Positions 21,343 through 30,357 of a stretch of DNA of 64,000 nucleotides are shown piece after piece. Where the stretch lies: NCBI RefSeq assembly GCF_000614125.1, contig NZ_BAKJ01000018.1, positions 16,100 to 80,099 on the forward strand, read 5' to 3'. This DNA is from Bacteroides rodentium JCM 16496 (GTDB lineage: Bacteria > Bacteroidota > Bacteroidia > Bacteroidales > Bacteroidaceae). The first letter of the stretch is position 1; every line of letters begins with the position of its first letter. The position numbers were made by a program, and so were the translations under genes. The notes under the pieces were generated by a model that did not search any database, had not been told where the DNA came from, and saw only the letters and a program-made list of their open reading frames with translations.

Positions 21343-22778
21343 TTAGCGTTTCTTCGGGTCGGCTTTCTCGTCCAGTCCGAATACCGGGTCGAGCACTACA
21401 GACCAATAAGGCTCCACGTCCACTTCCCAATCCAATTTGTAATCGGAATCATCTTTAAATGTCACCCGTACCTTGACATGCGTGTTGCGGAAGAGGGAAG
21501 CCAGATGCAGCAATACGCTGTGATACTCTCTTGTCACTGAAGAGTAATCGTTTTCGTTCCATCCATCATCTTTCGGCTTGAGGTTCTCTTTGGTATGGAT
21601 GGTCACTTCGTATTCCTGCAACAGTAGGTCGTCTGCCGTTTCTGCCGCTTTTACTGTTTTGCTTTCGGGCAGGTAGAAGGCAAGAGCAGGGGTAGTAGGA
21701 TACTCGCTTTGCTTCGGTACCTTTATTTCTGTGTCTCCATCCGGTTGATAAGAGAATTCCACAGTTTCCTCTTTTCCTTCTTCTGCATTCGGCACCTTGT
21801 AGCGGTCAGCCACTCGTATTTTTGGGCATCGCCGGAGGGGGCTTCTTTCTTCGCTTCCTCCACCATCCAGTCTATCCAGTCTACACCGGTGCCTGCACTT
21901 GCCGTTCCGGTCTCTTTCGGCAGGTGTGTGTGTTGCTCTCTGGCTGCATCCACCACCCAATATTTTCCATCAGTGCCCGTTTGGACATGCGGCATCAGAT
22001 ACATGCGGTCTTCGATGACTTTCTTCAGGCTGATTCCGGTTACTGCGATTTCTCTCTCTTCATTCCCCTCCTTAGGTTGATACCTGAAGCTGAAAGTAAA
22101 CTTGGTTGCCGCACGTACCACGTACAATGTCTGGGGAATTCCTGTATAGAAGTCATCCTCAATGTAATTTTCCGGTATAGCGCTTCGTTCCGGTATATCG
22201 ACTTCATACATGGCGGTCATCGGTATGCCGTTTCCCTCATTGAGGGCTGTGGCATATTGGTAACTGCCGGTCTCCGTTCCCAGGGCGAATACATAGCTGT
22301 CTATGGCGGCGGTGCCGTTTGACTCGTCGGGCAGAAAAGCCTCGTTGGCAAAGCTTAGCGGTGCGCCTTTGGCATCTTTCAGCCCGTTGCAGTTGGCCAG
22401 CAGGTAGATGCGTTTCCGGCAGCCGGCTTCCACCTTGAAAGTATGTTCGTCTGAAAGAAGTATGCCGTAGGAGCTGCCGGAGCTGATAACCCGGTTTTCT
22501 TCTACTGTCCATCCGCTTGTAGTTCCCGTGGAGCCTTCTGCGCCATCACCCGTTTTTTGCGACACGATGACGATTTGCAGCCGTTTTATCACTTCATCGG
22601 GTTCCTCCGTCCCATCGGCACGTGTGGAAGCACCTGCCACGGCAGCGCGAAAGGCAAGATATACGGCATTCTCCTTCTCCGCCGGTGGCGCTACGGGCGA
22701 TTCGTCGGTGCACGACGTAAGTCCCGCCGCACAGCAGAGCAGGCAGAATGCAATGATATATAGATACTTCCGTCTCAT
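21343..22778 (-). CDS. Mfa-like fimbrial lipoprotein (one apparent base missing)
   Basis: About 478 residues. Start ATG 22778 (MRRKYLYIIAFCLLCCAAGLTSC) gives a clean lipoprotein signal; the longer in-frame start overlaps the upstream gene. A TR dipeptide (GASTRADG) follows the lipobox by about 35 residues, as in other fimbrillin precursors. The body shows fimbrillin-type strands (VIKRLQIVIVSQ, KRIYLLANCNGL, YVVRAATKFTFSFRY, EIAVTGISLKKV). The frame breaks near 21810 and resumes as DRYKVPNAEEGKEETVEF through to DEKADPKKR. Probably an accessory subunit joining shaft and tip; 11 bp from the anchor gene upstream. Confidence 0.78.
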
Positions 22779-22789
22779 GTTCTTTTCTG

Positions 22790-23857
22790 TTACATTTCGA
22801 TGTCGTTTATTCTTACCACCCAGTCGTTCACCACGATGCGCGTGTTCAGCCATGTGCCTCCTTGCAGGAAGAAGAAGAGGGTCCAGCGGCTTTCACGGTC
22901 CAGGTACTCCTGGTCGGCCATCTTGTGGTAGCGGTCGCTCTTCATCAGCAGCAGGTACTTGTTTAGCGGGAGGTCTATCACGGTATTGCCGTCGGCATGC
23001 CGTTTCACGGTCAGGCGCGGTGCGTTCTTCGTCATCAGGCGCGACGTGCTCAGTTCGGCGTAGGCCACCTCTACAGGAATCGGCTCCACTTGGCTTTGCC
23101 CCACGATGCTTACGCCCGTCTGTGCCTGTCCTTGTGCCCAAGGGGTGTAGGTGGCGGTGCCGTTTGCCACGAGGTCGTTCGTGTGGTCGAAGAGGGTGTT
23201 GTCGTCCGTAATCTCGAAGTCAAAGTCGTCGGCGTTCACTGTTCCTCCGTCCGCTTGCTGAAGCACGATTCGTATGCCGTTGGTGTCCTTCATCATCTTC
23301 ACGGTGCCTTCGCTGTAGAGGTCGGCAGTGGCGAGGGTCAGTTCGCCCCAGAAGAGGTCGTGCAGTGGCTTGCCTACGGGTTGCACCAGGCATTCGTCGT
23401 TCATCTCCACGGTCAGCTCCTGCTTCCGGCTTCCCTCGGCGGGGATGTTGCCGAAGCCGAACGAGCTTTCCCGACAAGCCATTCCGCCGTAGGCGACAAA
23501 GTGGTATTCGCCCTCCTCCAAGTCCAGCTTCATGCGGTAGTCCTCGTCTTGCAGTTCCGCGCCTGTCACGGTTTTGGTATCCACGTAGTTGTCTTCGTCA
23601 TCGTAGATAAGAAGTGTCAGGCAGTCCACCTGTGCAGGGAACGCATTGGCGAACTCCATGTTATAGTCGTAAACGAAGCGCAGCGATACACCGTGGGGGC
23701 ACGGGTCGAGGTCTTCGAAGATGCGCTCGCACGAGGCGAGGGCAACAGCCGCCGTGAGGGCGGCAGCTGTTGCCAGGGCGACGAGCGCACTGCTTGCGAA
23801 TCTTGAAAGTCTATGTCGCTTGTTGCTTTGCATGCTTGTCTTGTTTTTAGAATTCAA
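22790..23857 (-). CDS. FimB/Mfa2-family fimbrial anchor lipoprotein
   Basis: 355 residues, intact. Lipobox LASC at the end of an alanine-rich signal peptide. The mature start CERIFEDLDPCPHGVSLRFVYDYN is characteristic of the FimB/Mfa2 family, which stays lipid-anchored in the outer membrane and ends the growing pilus. Further family features: AFPAQVDCLTLLIYD, EEGEYHFVAYGG, DLFWGEL. Unlike the other subunits it has no TR processing dipeptide near the N-terminus, in keeping with a permanent anchor. It overlaps the pilin gene by 11 bp. Its C-terminus WVVRINDIEM nearly repeats that of the adjacent pilin (WVVRVNDIEF). Confidence 0.92.
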   Translation of the reverse strand: MNSKNKTSMQSNKRHRLSRFASSALVALATAAALTAAVALASCERIFEDLDPCPHGVSLRFVYDYNMEFANAFPAQVDCLTLLIYDDEDNYVDTKTVTGAELQDEDYRMKLDLEEGEYHFVAYGGMACRESSFGFGNIPAEGSRKQELTVEMNDECLVQPVGKPLHDLFWGELTLATADLYSEGTVKMMKDTNGIRIVLQQADGGTVNADDFDFEITDDNTLFDHTNDLVANGTATYTPWAQGQAQTGVSIVGQSQVEPIPVEVAYAELSTSRLMTKNAPRLTVKRHADGNTVIDLPLNKYLLLMKSDRYHKMADQEYLDRESRWTLFFFLQGGTWLNTRIVVNDWVVRINDIEM

Positions 23858-25844
23858 TGTCGTTTACGCGAACTACCCAGGGGAGTACTTCGACGGAAAG
23901 TTTGAGGTAGACGTCTTCTTTTTCATCGGGCTTTCCCGGGTCTACGGGGTCGGGGTCATTTTCGGTGATGCGTGGATGTCCCAGACGTTTGATTTCAGTT
24001 ACCGACAGTTTGTAAACGTTGTTGCGTACCACGGCAAATTCCATCGGACCCATCACACCGTTGTTGCCATTATCGTTGTGGCGGTTCCAATAAAAGTAAT
24101 AGCAGTAGTAGCCTGCCTCTTCATCATTCCCTTCTTTGCTTGCCTGGTAAAGGGTGATGCCGGCGTCAGTGGCGGCTTTTTTGAAAGCTTTCAGAGCAGC
24201 TTCTTTGCCGGTGCTTGTTGTCTGCCATGCCCGCCATAAATAATCCGGGCTGTTCTGGTCATTACTGTATTTTTCTTTACTTGTATCATTCACGCCAGTT
24301 GTCTCTTGAACATTATTCTCCGGTTTTCCAAAGGCAGCATTATAAAGGTCGGAACCTTTTCCTGCTTCTATGGCTGCATTGTGCACTTCATTCCATCTGA
24401 CATAAAGCTTATTGGCATAATAATATAAAATCGGGTCATTGGGGGATTCGTTCCCTTCTAAATTTTGGCTATTCAAAACTTTTGCCAAATTCTCAGGTGT
24501 TTTGTCGGTAACCGGTTTTATCTTTCCTTTGAACACAATACCTGTAGTTATACCGTTGTTTTGATTGTTAATTCCGGGGATTGTGTTTTCTGTCACATAA
24601 CGCCAGATTTTATAATCCTCTTTCCGCTTATCCGCCGGAGTCCACCCCTCAGAATTATCATCTTCTCCCTTTAGTACGTTGCTGATTGTTTCAGTAAACC
24701 ACTGTTTTCTTGCTGCAGGGTCAATACTCCAAACGTTTCCCGTTTGGTGTCCTAAACAGAAATTGAAGGCGTCTGAGAATTTGTATGTATGGTCATGCTT
24801 TTTTGTATTTTTGTCGTTGGCATCCGTATCTACTACATAGTTTGCCCTAACTCCGTTATCATATTCTGTTCCGCCAATTCTTAAATTGTCGCCATCGGGC
24901 AAACCATCATCTGACACACGACGAAGGTAATAGAAGTTTTTACTCATATTTACTAATGCCATCTTTGTCAACTCTATTTTCAATGTTGCTTGCTTTTCAT
25001 TGTTTTCGCCAAAGATATAGGTATTAGGTTCCTCTTCCTGACTTCCATCTTTGAAATCGAAACGCGCGACTGTACGTTCAACTTGGATATTACCCCTGTT
25101 GTCTACCGGGCTGCTGCCAGCTTGATTGTCACCGGAAAAATCAAAAGCATCGGATTCGTTGGCATAATTCTCCCAGTCCTTGAATTCTTTTGGAATAAAT
25201 TTTTCTATGCTTTTGTATGTTGCAGAAGTCATAAGAAAGCCCTCCTTGTGTTCCTTTCCTCCCCAAATGGCACCTCCTTCGGTTACGGTCCCATTAGGTT
25301 GTTCAGTTATTGTACCTGCCCACTTAGTCCACGCTGTATTACCTGGCTGTAGCGCTTTAAATTTCTCGGTCAATTCCTGTGTCGGATTGCAAAATACGTA
25401 AATATGAATCTTATCCTTACCGGTATTCAGGATTTCACCGCCATTTGCCTGATAGTACTCATGTAGTGTAGATTTGTTTATACTTTGTGTAGTCCTGACT
25501 ATGCCTTCTTGTGGATTCAATGACTTACGCGTTGTTACAGCAATAAATTTGTTCTCTGTATCAGCCAATACAAGAAGAACTTCGTTTACTTTGTTTTCGT
25601 ACTCTTTTCCTACTTCGGTACCGTCTGTACTGGTGCCATAATCATCGTCATTGTCAGAATCTGTTTCACTCCTTGTGTTTCCGCCTGCCACGGGCAGTTG
25701 CACGGTCACATTCATATACACGGCATCATCCGGGTGTCCGGGATTTATTCCCTTGTTGCCGTTCAGTTCGTCGTCGCTGCATCCCGCAATGGCACACATT
25801 GCCAGCATGCCAATGAAAAAAAGGCTCCAATTTTTTCGTTTCAT
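23847..25844 (-). CDS. Mfa1-family major fimbrial subunit of the phase-variable operon
   Basis: 665 residues, intact. Signal MKRKNWSLFFIGMLAMCAIAGC with lipobox (IAGC), then an acidic stretch with NTRSETDSDNDDD, where the TR may be the protease site that frees the mature pilin. The body has VNEVLLVLADTENKF, DKIHIYVFCNPTQEL, ALVNMSKNFYYLRRVS, IWRYVTENTIPGI, YYCYYFYWNRHNDNG and EFAVVRNNVYKLSVTEIKRLGHPRI. By family, it polymerises by donor-strand exchange into a type V pilus shaft. Paralogous along its length to 13877-15825. Confidence 0.9.
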   Translation of the reverse strand: MKRKNWSLFFIGMLAMCAIAGCSDDELNGNKGINPGHPDDAVYMNVTVQLPVAGGNTRSETDSDNDDDYGTSTDGTEVGKEYENKVNEVLLVLADTENKFIAVTTRKSLNPQEGIVRTTQSINKSTLHEYYQANGGEILNTGKDKIHIYVFCNPTQELTEKFKALQPGNTAWTKWAGTITEQPNGTVTEGGAIWGGKEHKEGFLMTSATYKSIEKFIPKEFKDWENYANESDAFDFSGDNQAGSSPVDNRGNIQVERTVARFDFKDGSQEEEPNTYIFGENNEKQATLKIELTKMALVNMSKNFYYLRRVSDDGLPDGDNLRIGGTEYDNGVRANYVVDTDANDKNTKKHDHTYKFSDAFNFCLGHQTGNVWSIDPAARKQWFTETISNVLKGEDDNSEGWTPADKRKEDYKIWRYVTENTIPGINNQNNGITTGIVFKGKIKPVTDKTPENLAKVLNSQNLEGNESPNDPILYYYANKLYVRWNEVHNAAIEAGKGSDLYNAAFGKPENNVQETTGVNDTSKEKYSNDQNSPDYLWRAWQTTSTGKEAALKAFKKAATDAGITLYQASKEGNDEEAGYYCYYFYWNRHNDNGNNGVMGPMEFAVVRNNVYKLSVTEIKRLGHPRITENDPDPVDPGKPDEKEDVYLKLSVEVLPWVVRVNDIEF

Positions 25845-25907
25845 AGTGTATAATTGTTAAAGTTTTTTATTTGTATTCAGCTATATTGCTATTTCTTTTT
25901 CTTCTTA

Positions 25908-27356
25908 TTATTCCGCGTCTTCCGCCATCTCCTGCTTTATGCGTTCTATCTGCTGTAACGCGTCTTCCGCTTGTGCCACTCCCTTTTGCCGGGCTTCCCG
26001 CAGCAGCGGTTCGGCGGTATCGTAGTCTTTCAGCAGGGTGGCGCGTATGCCGCGGGCATAGATGGCTTCGGGTGCATTGCCGGCTTTGTCCAGATAAGCC
26101 TCGGCACCCTTCAGGTCGCCAAGGCGCAAGGCCGTGTTGGCTGCATTGAGGTTTGCCACCGGGTCGTCGGGAAACATGCGCACGGCGGTCTCGAAAGTGG
26201 CGTTATACTCGTCGCTGCCTGGTTCCATCTCTTGTGCGGCGAGGTACATCTCATTCAGGCTCAGCTTCTGGGGCTGCGTCTTGATGAGCCGCCTGATTTC
26301 TTCGAGGTCGGTGTAGGCACGCACCTCGTACTGCACGGCATAGTCCGAATGGCGCAGGCCGGGATAGACCTCGCGCAGCAGGTAGGCATAGTCGGCAGGG
26401 TAGGTCGATTTTATTTTCCACTCTTTCGGGTCGGGTGCCAGGTCGCTGTGTATCAAGGCTAGTATGCCGTCGCGGCTCTTCAGTTGCGAAGAGGCGACGA
26501 AGCGCTCCAGTCCCTCCCAGTCTTCCGGCTCGGAGTCGGTGGTGAAGAGCGATTGGGGGAAGGCATACTGCTTGCGTACATATTCCTTCAGGGTCTCCGT
26601 ACGCCCCTTGGCCAGGCGCGTGTTGTTGCTGTACGAGCCTTCGGGCGAGGCGTATCCCTTGATGCTGATACCGATAATCTTGCTGTCGGCGTCGTTCTTC
26701 ACGGCATCGATGGTGGCGAGAATCTTCTTCAGCTCCTCCGGATTGCGGCGGTAGTCGGGGTATATCTCGGTGCGGTTCACCGGGAAGTCGATGTAGGCCG
26801 AGCCTTCGATGCGGTTGATTTTCTGTTCCGCCTTGGGGCGTATGTAGGCATAGGCGGGCAGGAAAGGCGTAGGCACGCGCTTCTCCAGCCGCAACTTGGT
26901 CAGGGGCGTAGTGGAACCGGTCAGGGGGGCATCGCAGCATCCGCAGGTGGTTTCGGTGGTGCTGAGCCGGGCTCTGCCCATCCACTTCTCGTAGGGCACC
27001 GTCACGCGGTATTCTATCAGGCTGCGTTCGCCGTTGCGATAGAGACGGTCGGTGTGCGGGGCATTGCGCAGGTGGTGATAGTAACGGTTGCGCCCCGCAA
27101 TACGTACGGGCGGCAGGCCGAGGCTGTCGTCGTCCAGGGTGAGCGAAGGGGTGAGCAGTACTTCACGGTTGCTCCCTTGCTTGAGTGCGGATATGTCGAG
27201 GTCCATTGCCACGAATAGTTTGTCTTCTTGCTTGGCGACAGCAAGATTTTCTATCTTAATCTGTCCGTCCATCAGTGTCTGGCCGTCGGCTCCCAATGTG
27301 CAACATAGGGACAACAAGCCAAAAATCAATTTTTTAGCTATTTTGTTCATAACCAC
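25908..27356 (-). CDS. DUF3868 domain protein with OmpA-like and TPR-like parts
   Basis: 482 residues, intact. Signal peptide ends LGADGQ. The N-terminal DUF3868 region (about 25-180) includes ALKQGSNREVLLTPSL and a TTCGCCDAPL cysteine cluster. The middle has an OmpA-like segment (IDFPVNRTEIYPDYRRNPEELKKILATID, ISIKGYASPEGSYSNNTRLAKGR), which may contact peptidoglycan. The C-terminus has TPR-like helices (VANLNAANTALRLGDLKGAEAYLDKAG). This combination is typical of the second gene in Bacteroides pilus operons and probably helps assembly or envelope attachment. It is 9 bp from the DUF3575 gene. Confidence 0.88.
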   Translation of the reverse strand: MVMNKIAKKLIFGLLSLCCTLGADGQTLMDGQIKIENLAVAKQEDKLFVAMDLDISALKQGSNREVLLTPSLTLDDDSLGLPPVRIAGRNRYYHHLRNAPHTDRLYRNGERSLIEYRVTVPYEKWMGRARLSTTETTCGCCDAPLTGSTTPLTKLRLEKRVPTPFLPAYAYIRPKAEQKINRIEGSAYIDFPVNRTEIYPDYRRNPEELKKILATIDAVKNDADSKIIGISIKGYASPEGSYSNNTRLAKGRTETLKEYVRKQYAFPQSLFTTDSEPEDWEGLERFVASSQLKSRDGILALIHSDLAPDPKEWKIKSTYPADYAYLLREVYPGLRHSDYAVQYEVRAYTDLEEIRRLIKTQPQKLSLNEMYLAAQEMEPGSDEYNATFETAVRMFPDDPVANLNAANTALRLGDLKGAEAYLDKAGNAPEAIYARGIRATLLKDYDTAEPLLREARQKGVAQAEDALQQIERIKQEMAEDAE

Positions 27357-27365
27357 CGAATGAGT

Positions 27366-27956
27366 TTAGAATGTATATACAAGGTTTACCGCGGCCTTGG
27401 TGGGGCCGACGTAGTGGTGCGGCTTGTCCTTCTCGAGTTTGGTTCCGCAGTTGGCGCAGGGGTAGGCATCGAATCGTGTATAGACATATCCGAAGCCTAT
27501 CTCGGCCTCCAGGTTCCAGTGCTTGTCCAGAATCCAGGAATAGCCGTAGGCCGCGCCTACGCCAAGGAACCATCCTTGGTAGCGCCGGTTGGAAAGTTTG
27601 GAGAAGTCGCTTCCCAGGAAGGAGAGGTCGTTTTTCAATCCGCCAAAGTTGTATTGGCCTCCGAGGAGGTGTGCTCCTACAAAGTGTCCTGCCCAGCGGT
27701 CGCAGAACCAGTAGCGTGCTTCGGGCTGCAGAAGCCAGTGCTTCCACTTCCGCTCGTGCGAGAGTGTCCATCCGTTGTAATTGGCAGACACGTCGAGTGT
27801 CCATCTTGCTGCCAATCCTGTTTCCACGCCTGCGTTCACTGTGGCGAAGGCGTCGTATAGCAAATTACTTTTCAGAGCCACTTCCTGACATCGGGCTCCC
27901 ATACTGAAAAGACCTAAAAACAAAATCGCATAAAGTTTTAAAGTCATCTTTTCCAT
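27366..27956 (-). CDS. DUF3575 outer-membrane protein, first gene of the pilus operon
   Basis: 196 residues, intact. The signal peptide ends SMGARCQ. The body begins VALKSNLLYDAFATVNAGVE, the DUF3575 signature, and continues with amphipathic strands (WTLDVSANYNGW, WLLQPEARYWFC, GHFVGAHLLGGQYNFGG, WFLGVGAAYGYSW) ending in NLVYTF, consistent with a small outer-membrane beta-barrel. It is the promoter-proximal gene. Its start lies about 275 bp from the left end of the invertible segment, and I found no fixed TAnnTTTG box on the minus strand in between. Confidence 0.88.
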   Translation of the reverse strand: MEKMTLKLYAILFLGLFSMGARCQEVALKSNLLYDAFATVNAGVETGLAARWTLDVSANYNGWTLSHERKWKHWLLQPEARYWFCDRWAGHFVGAHLLGGQYNFGGLKNDLSFLGSDFSKLSNRRYQGWFLGVGAAYGYSWILDKHWNLEAEIGFGYVYTRFDAYPCANCGTKLEKDKPHHYVGPTKAAVNLVYTF

Positions 27957-28230
27957 TATTTAAGATTTGTTAGTGTCATTAATATTTTATTCTCCAATTT
28001 GTAGAGAAAGATTTATCAAATTACCAATAAACTCCTAAAAGGAATCAAACAAAATTCCGTATGCCCGGCCTATATACCGCCGGTAGTAAACAATGAAGAG
28101 TATTCAGCAAAAACATAGATACTGCTGGAATTACTATTCATTGCTTTTTTGTTGTATAATTACAATGTGTAATAGTATCTCAACTTTCTATATTCTTTAC
28201 AGTCTGCGCTATCAGACTGCCGTTTCAGGA
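27957..28230. other. Untranslated leader between the invertible segment and the pilus operon
   Basis: AT-rich, no gene. On the minus strand there is no match to TAnnTTTG. If the promoter segment inverts, this stretch becomes most of a roughly 300-nt 5' leader. A small GCCGG...CCGGC palindrome lies near 28058-28085. Confidence 0.6.
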
Positions 28231-28254
28231 TTCATCTCTTACCAAGAGATGGAT
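28231..28254 (+). repeat. Left inverted repeat of the switch
   Basis: Its core CATCTCTT-ACC-AAGAGATG is itself an 8+8 palindrome with an asymmetric 3-base centre. The full 24 bases are repeated in reverse complement at 28414-28437. Confidence 0.92.
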
Positions 28255-28373
28255 AGTAGGATAATCAATAAAAACATGGAGAAAAACGTCCTGCTGCAAA
28301 GTCATCTTCCAATATACATTTTGATATACAATACTGTAATTTCACGAATGAGAGATAATAAGTAAAATAATTA

Positions 28374-28405
28374 TTTGGATATTATCACTGCTAATCATAG
28401 CTTTG
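28374..28405 (+). promoter_or_regulatory. Promoter inside the invertible segment
   Basis: TTTG (28374-28377), 20-base spacer, TAGCTTTG (28398-28405): an exact match to the Bacteroides housekeeping consensus. The predicted start is near 28412, just inside the right repeat. In the present orientation the transcript would run antisense into the recombinase gene. No comparable match exists on the other strand of the segment. Confidence 0.85.
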
Positions 28406-28413
28406 CAGTCCAA

Positions 28414-28437
28414 ATCCATCTCTTGGTAAGAGATGAA
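28414..28437 (-). repeat. Right inverted repeat of the switch
   Basis: Reverse complement of 28231-28254 with no mismatch; core CATCTCTT-GGT-AAGAGATG. It lies directly beside the 3' end of the recombinase gene. Confidence 0.92.
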
Positions 28438-28452
28438 CTTATTTTTATTTGT

Positions 28453-29414
28453 TCAAAGTAGGCTTAATATGAGCTTGTTGGCCTTGTCTATGATGGTTGT
28501 GTCAAGCGAAGCCAGGTAAATCAATGTCGTGTTTTCAGAGTCATGCCCCATTCCCTCACTGATGACAGAAAGGGGGATGTTTTTGTTTTTGGCCACTGTG
28601 CCCATGAATGGCGCGCCACGTACATGGTGAGCGGAATGGAAATTTGTAACTTGTTACCAATAAATTTTAACTTTTTGTTGACTAAATGCAGCGCGTTATT
28701 ATATTGTTTTCTCTCTTCTTTTCCTTTTTTGCAAATGATGGGGAGCAGATAAGGAGATTCTTGTGATATGGGGTATTTTTCAAGTATGTCTTGCATGTGT
28801 TGTTCCCATCGTATGCTAAGTTGTTGTCCTGTTTTCTTACGTCGATAGGTAAGGATCCCGTTTTTCAGGTCGCTCTTTTTTAGATAAGCCATGTCTACAA
28901 ATGACATGCCTCGGGTGTAGAAACTGAATAAAAACATGTCGCGTGCATAATCCAGTGACGGGTAGTGTGACAAGTCCATATTTCGGATGCTGCGGATGTT
29001 TTTTACGGGCAGTCCTCGTCGGATGGTTTTCTCTACTCCCGTATAGACATTTTTGAAGGGGAATACTTGTTTCGTAAATCCTTTTTCTACTGCCCGGTTG
29101 TACACGGCACGCAGAATCCGATTGTAGAAGGAGATGGTGTTCATGCCCACTCCGGTCGATTTGAGATAAGCCTCGTAGGAAGCCATTAGGTCTGCATCAA
29201 AATCTTTCCAGAATACATCCTTTCCTTGACGGAAACGCATGAAGCTGTTGAGTGTACAAGTGTAGGTTTCGCCGGTGCGCACTTTGCCCAGTCGGTGCAT
29301 GCGGTCGATGTTTTCTTGCATGAATAGTTGTAAGGTTACTTTGGGCGAAGCATTGTTCTTTGCCTGCTTGCTTTGCGTGGCGGCAAGCTTTGATTTGTTC
29401 TTGATAGATGCCAT
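28453..29414 (-). CDS. Tyrosine site-specific recombinase, likely DNA invertase (one apparent base missing)
   Basis: About 320 residues after repair. N-terminal SAM-like DNA-binding region (TLQLFMQENIDRMHRLGK, FDADLMASYEAYLKSTGVGMNTISFYNRIL), then the catalytic domain: first Arg in FYTRGMSFVDMAYL, Lys in RRKKTGQQL, the second Arg in YVARHSWA. The frame then breaks near 28597; in the next frame it continues VAKNKNIPLSVISEGMGHDSENTTLIYLASLD, supplying the His box (GH) and the nucleophilic Tyr, to TGA at 28453. Read literally, the protein lacks its catalytic Tyr and the switch would be locked. Given the deletion pattern across the window I think the gene is intact. It sits next to the inverted repeats, so acting on them is the natural inference. 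Confidence 0.88.
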
Positions 29415-29504
29415 GAATAAAAAAAATTAAAGTGGATAAAATATTGCTGTTATTCTAATACAGCTTTTCAAGGGGCAAAGATGTGGTTTTATCGGCTGGA
29501 AAAC

Positions 29505-29535
29505 AAGCGTGTGCCTTGGCATCGAGCACACACTT
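29505..29535 (-). terminator. Terminator after tyrA
   Basis: AAGCGTGTGC (29505-29514) pairs with GCACACACTT (29526-29535), nine of ten bases. On the minus strand it is followed by GTTTTCC. It lies 10 bp past the tyrA stop. Confidence 0.6.
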
Positions 29536-29544
29536 GCCGGTTGC

Positions 29545-30317
29545 TTATTTTATCTTTTCCCGGATTTTGGTCAGGTACTTCTTCATGCCTTCGGCATCCT
29601 TATTGTTGATAATCTCCAGCAGGCTCTTCAGTTCCAGGCGGATGTTCTCCACTTGTGAGGGGGTGCGCGGATTGAACAGGATTTCCTGGAGCAGGTAGTC
29701 GTCTTCACTCAGCAGGCCTTTGGCAATGGCCATGTGCTTCTTGAAGGTGGTGCCCGGAGCTTCCTGGTGTTTCATTACCGCTGCAAACACGAAGGTGGAT
29801 ACAAACGGAATGGACAGCGAATAGGCTACAGTCTCATCATGCTCGTCGAATGTATATTCGAAGATGTTTAGCTTCATTGTCTGGTAAAGGTCTTTGAAGA
29901 AGATTTTTCCCAAGTGGTCGCCTTCGCTGATGATGATGGCATTCTCTGTATTCAGATTGCTGAGACTGGCAAAAGTAGGCCGAACATGGGATGCGTGGAT
30001 ACATATCGGAAACCGCTTTCTTCGTAAAATTTCTTCAATCCGGTCTTTACCGAAGCAATGTCGCTGATGATGCAGTCCTTAGGCAGTACGGGCAGCACTT
30101 GGCGGAAGGCTTCCAAGGTGTATTTCACCGTAGCGGCGTTGATGACCAGTTCCGGCTCGAACTCCTTGATTTCCTCCAATGTAGTGAAGCGGTAGGTGTT
30201 GTAGACAAAACGCAGTTGGTGCGGGTTGACATCGAACACAGCCGTCTCGTGCTGGAAACTCAATATATCTGTAAAGAAAGAGCCCATTTTCCCGGCTCCA
30301 AGTATAAGTATTCTCAT
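29545..30317 (-). CDS. tyrA: Prephenate dehydrogenase (one apparent base missing)
   Basis: NAD(P)-dependent conversion of prephenate to 4-hydroxyphenylpyruvate in tyrosine synthesis. Rossmann start MRILILGAGKMGSFF; ELVINAATVKYTLEA; DCIISDIASVKTGLKKFYEESG; and FRYVSTHPMFG, then a break near 29976 where a CCC run appears as CC. The remainder (TFASLSNLNTENAIIISEGDH, TVAYSLSIPFVSTFVFAA, KLKSLLE-type helices) is in the next frame. Restored length is about 257 residues, as in other Bacteroides TyrA proteins without a mutase domain. Last gene of the leftward Phe/Tyr operon. Confidence 0.92.
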
Positions 30318-30357
30318 GATGGTTGGTTGGTAAAGCCTCTCCCCCGGGAGGGGCTGT

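Larger units (their letters stand above)
28231..28437. promoter_or_regulatory. Invertible promoter segment (phase switch), sequenced in OFF orientation
   Basis: A 207-bp segment bounded by perfect 24-bp inverted repeats and carrying a single full-consensus promoter that points rightward, away from the pilus operon. A tyrosine recombinase gene ends 15 bp to the right. Inversion would place the -7 box at about 28270-28263 on the minus strand, driving the DUF3575 gene and the operon. This layout matches known Bacteroides promoter inversions run by tyrosine recombinases. The switching itself is inferred. Confidence 0.85.

Noticed and set aside
28093..28365. Open frame of 90 codons on the plus strand across the switch
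   Set aside because: It spans the left inverted repeat and most of the invertible segment, so it would be cut at each inversion; its composition is not protein-like and it matches no family.
28590..28604. Real inactivation of the recombinase, locking the switch OFF
   Set aside because: The same single-base loss occurs in essential genes of this sequence; the catalytic His box and Tyr are fully conserved in the next frame.
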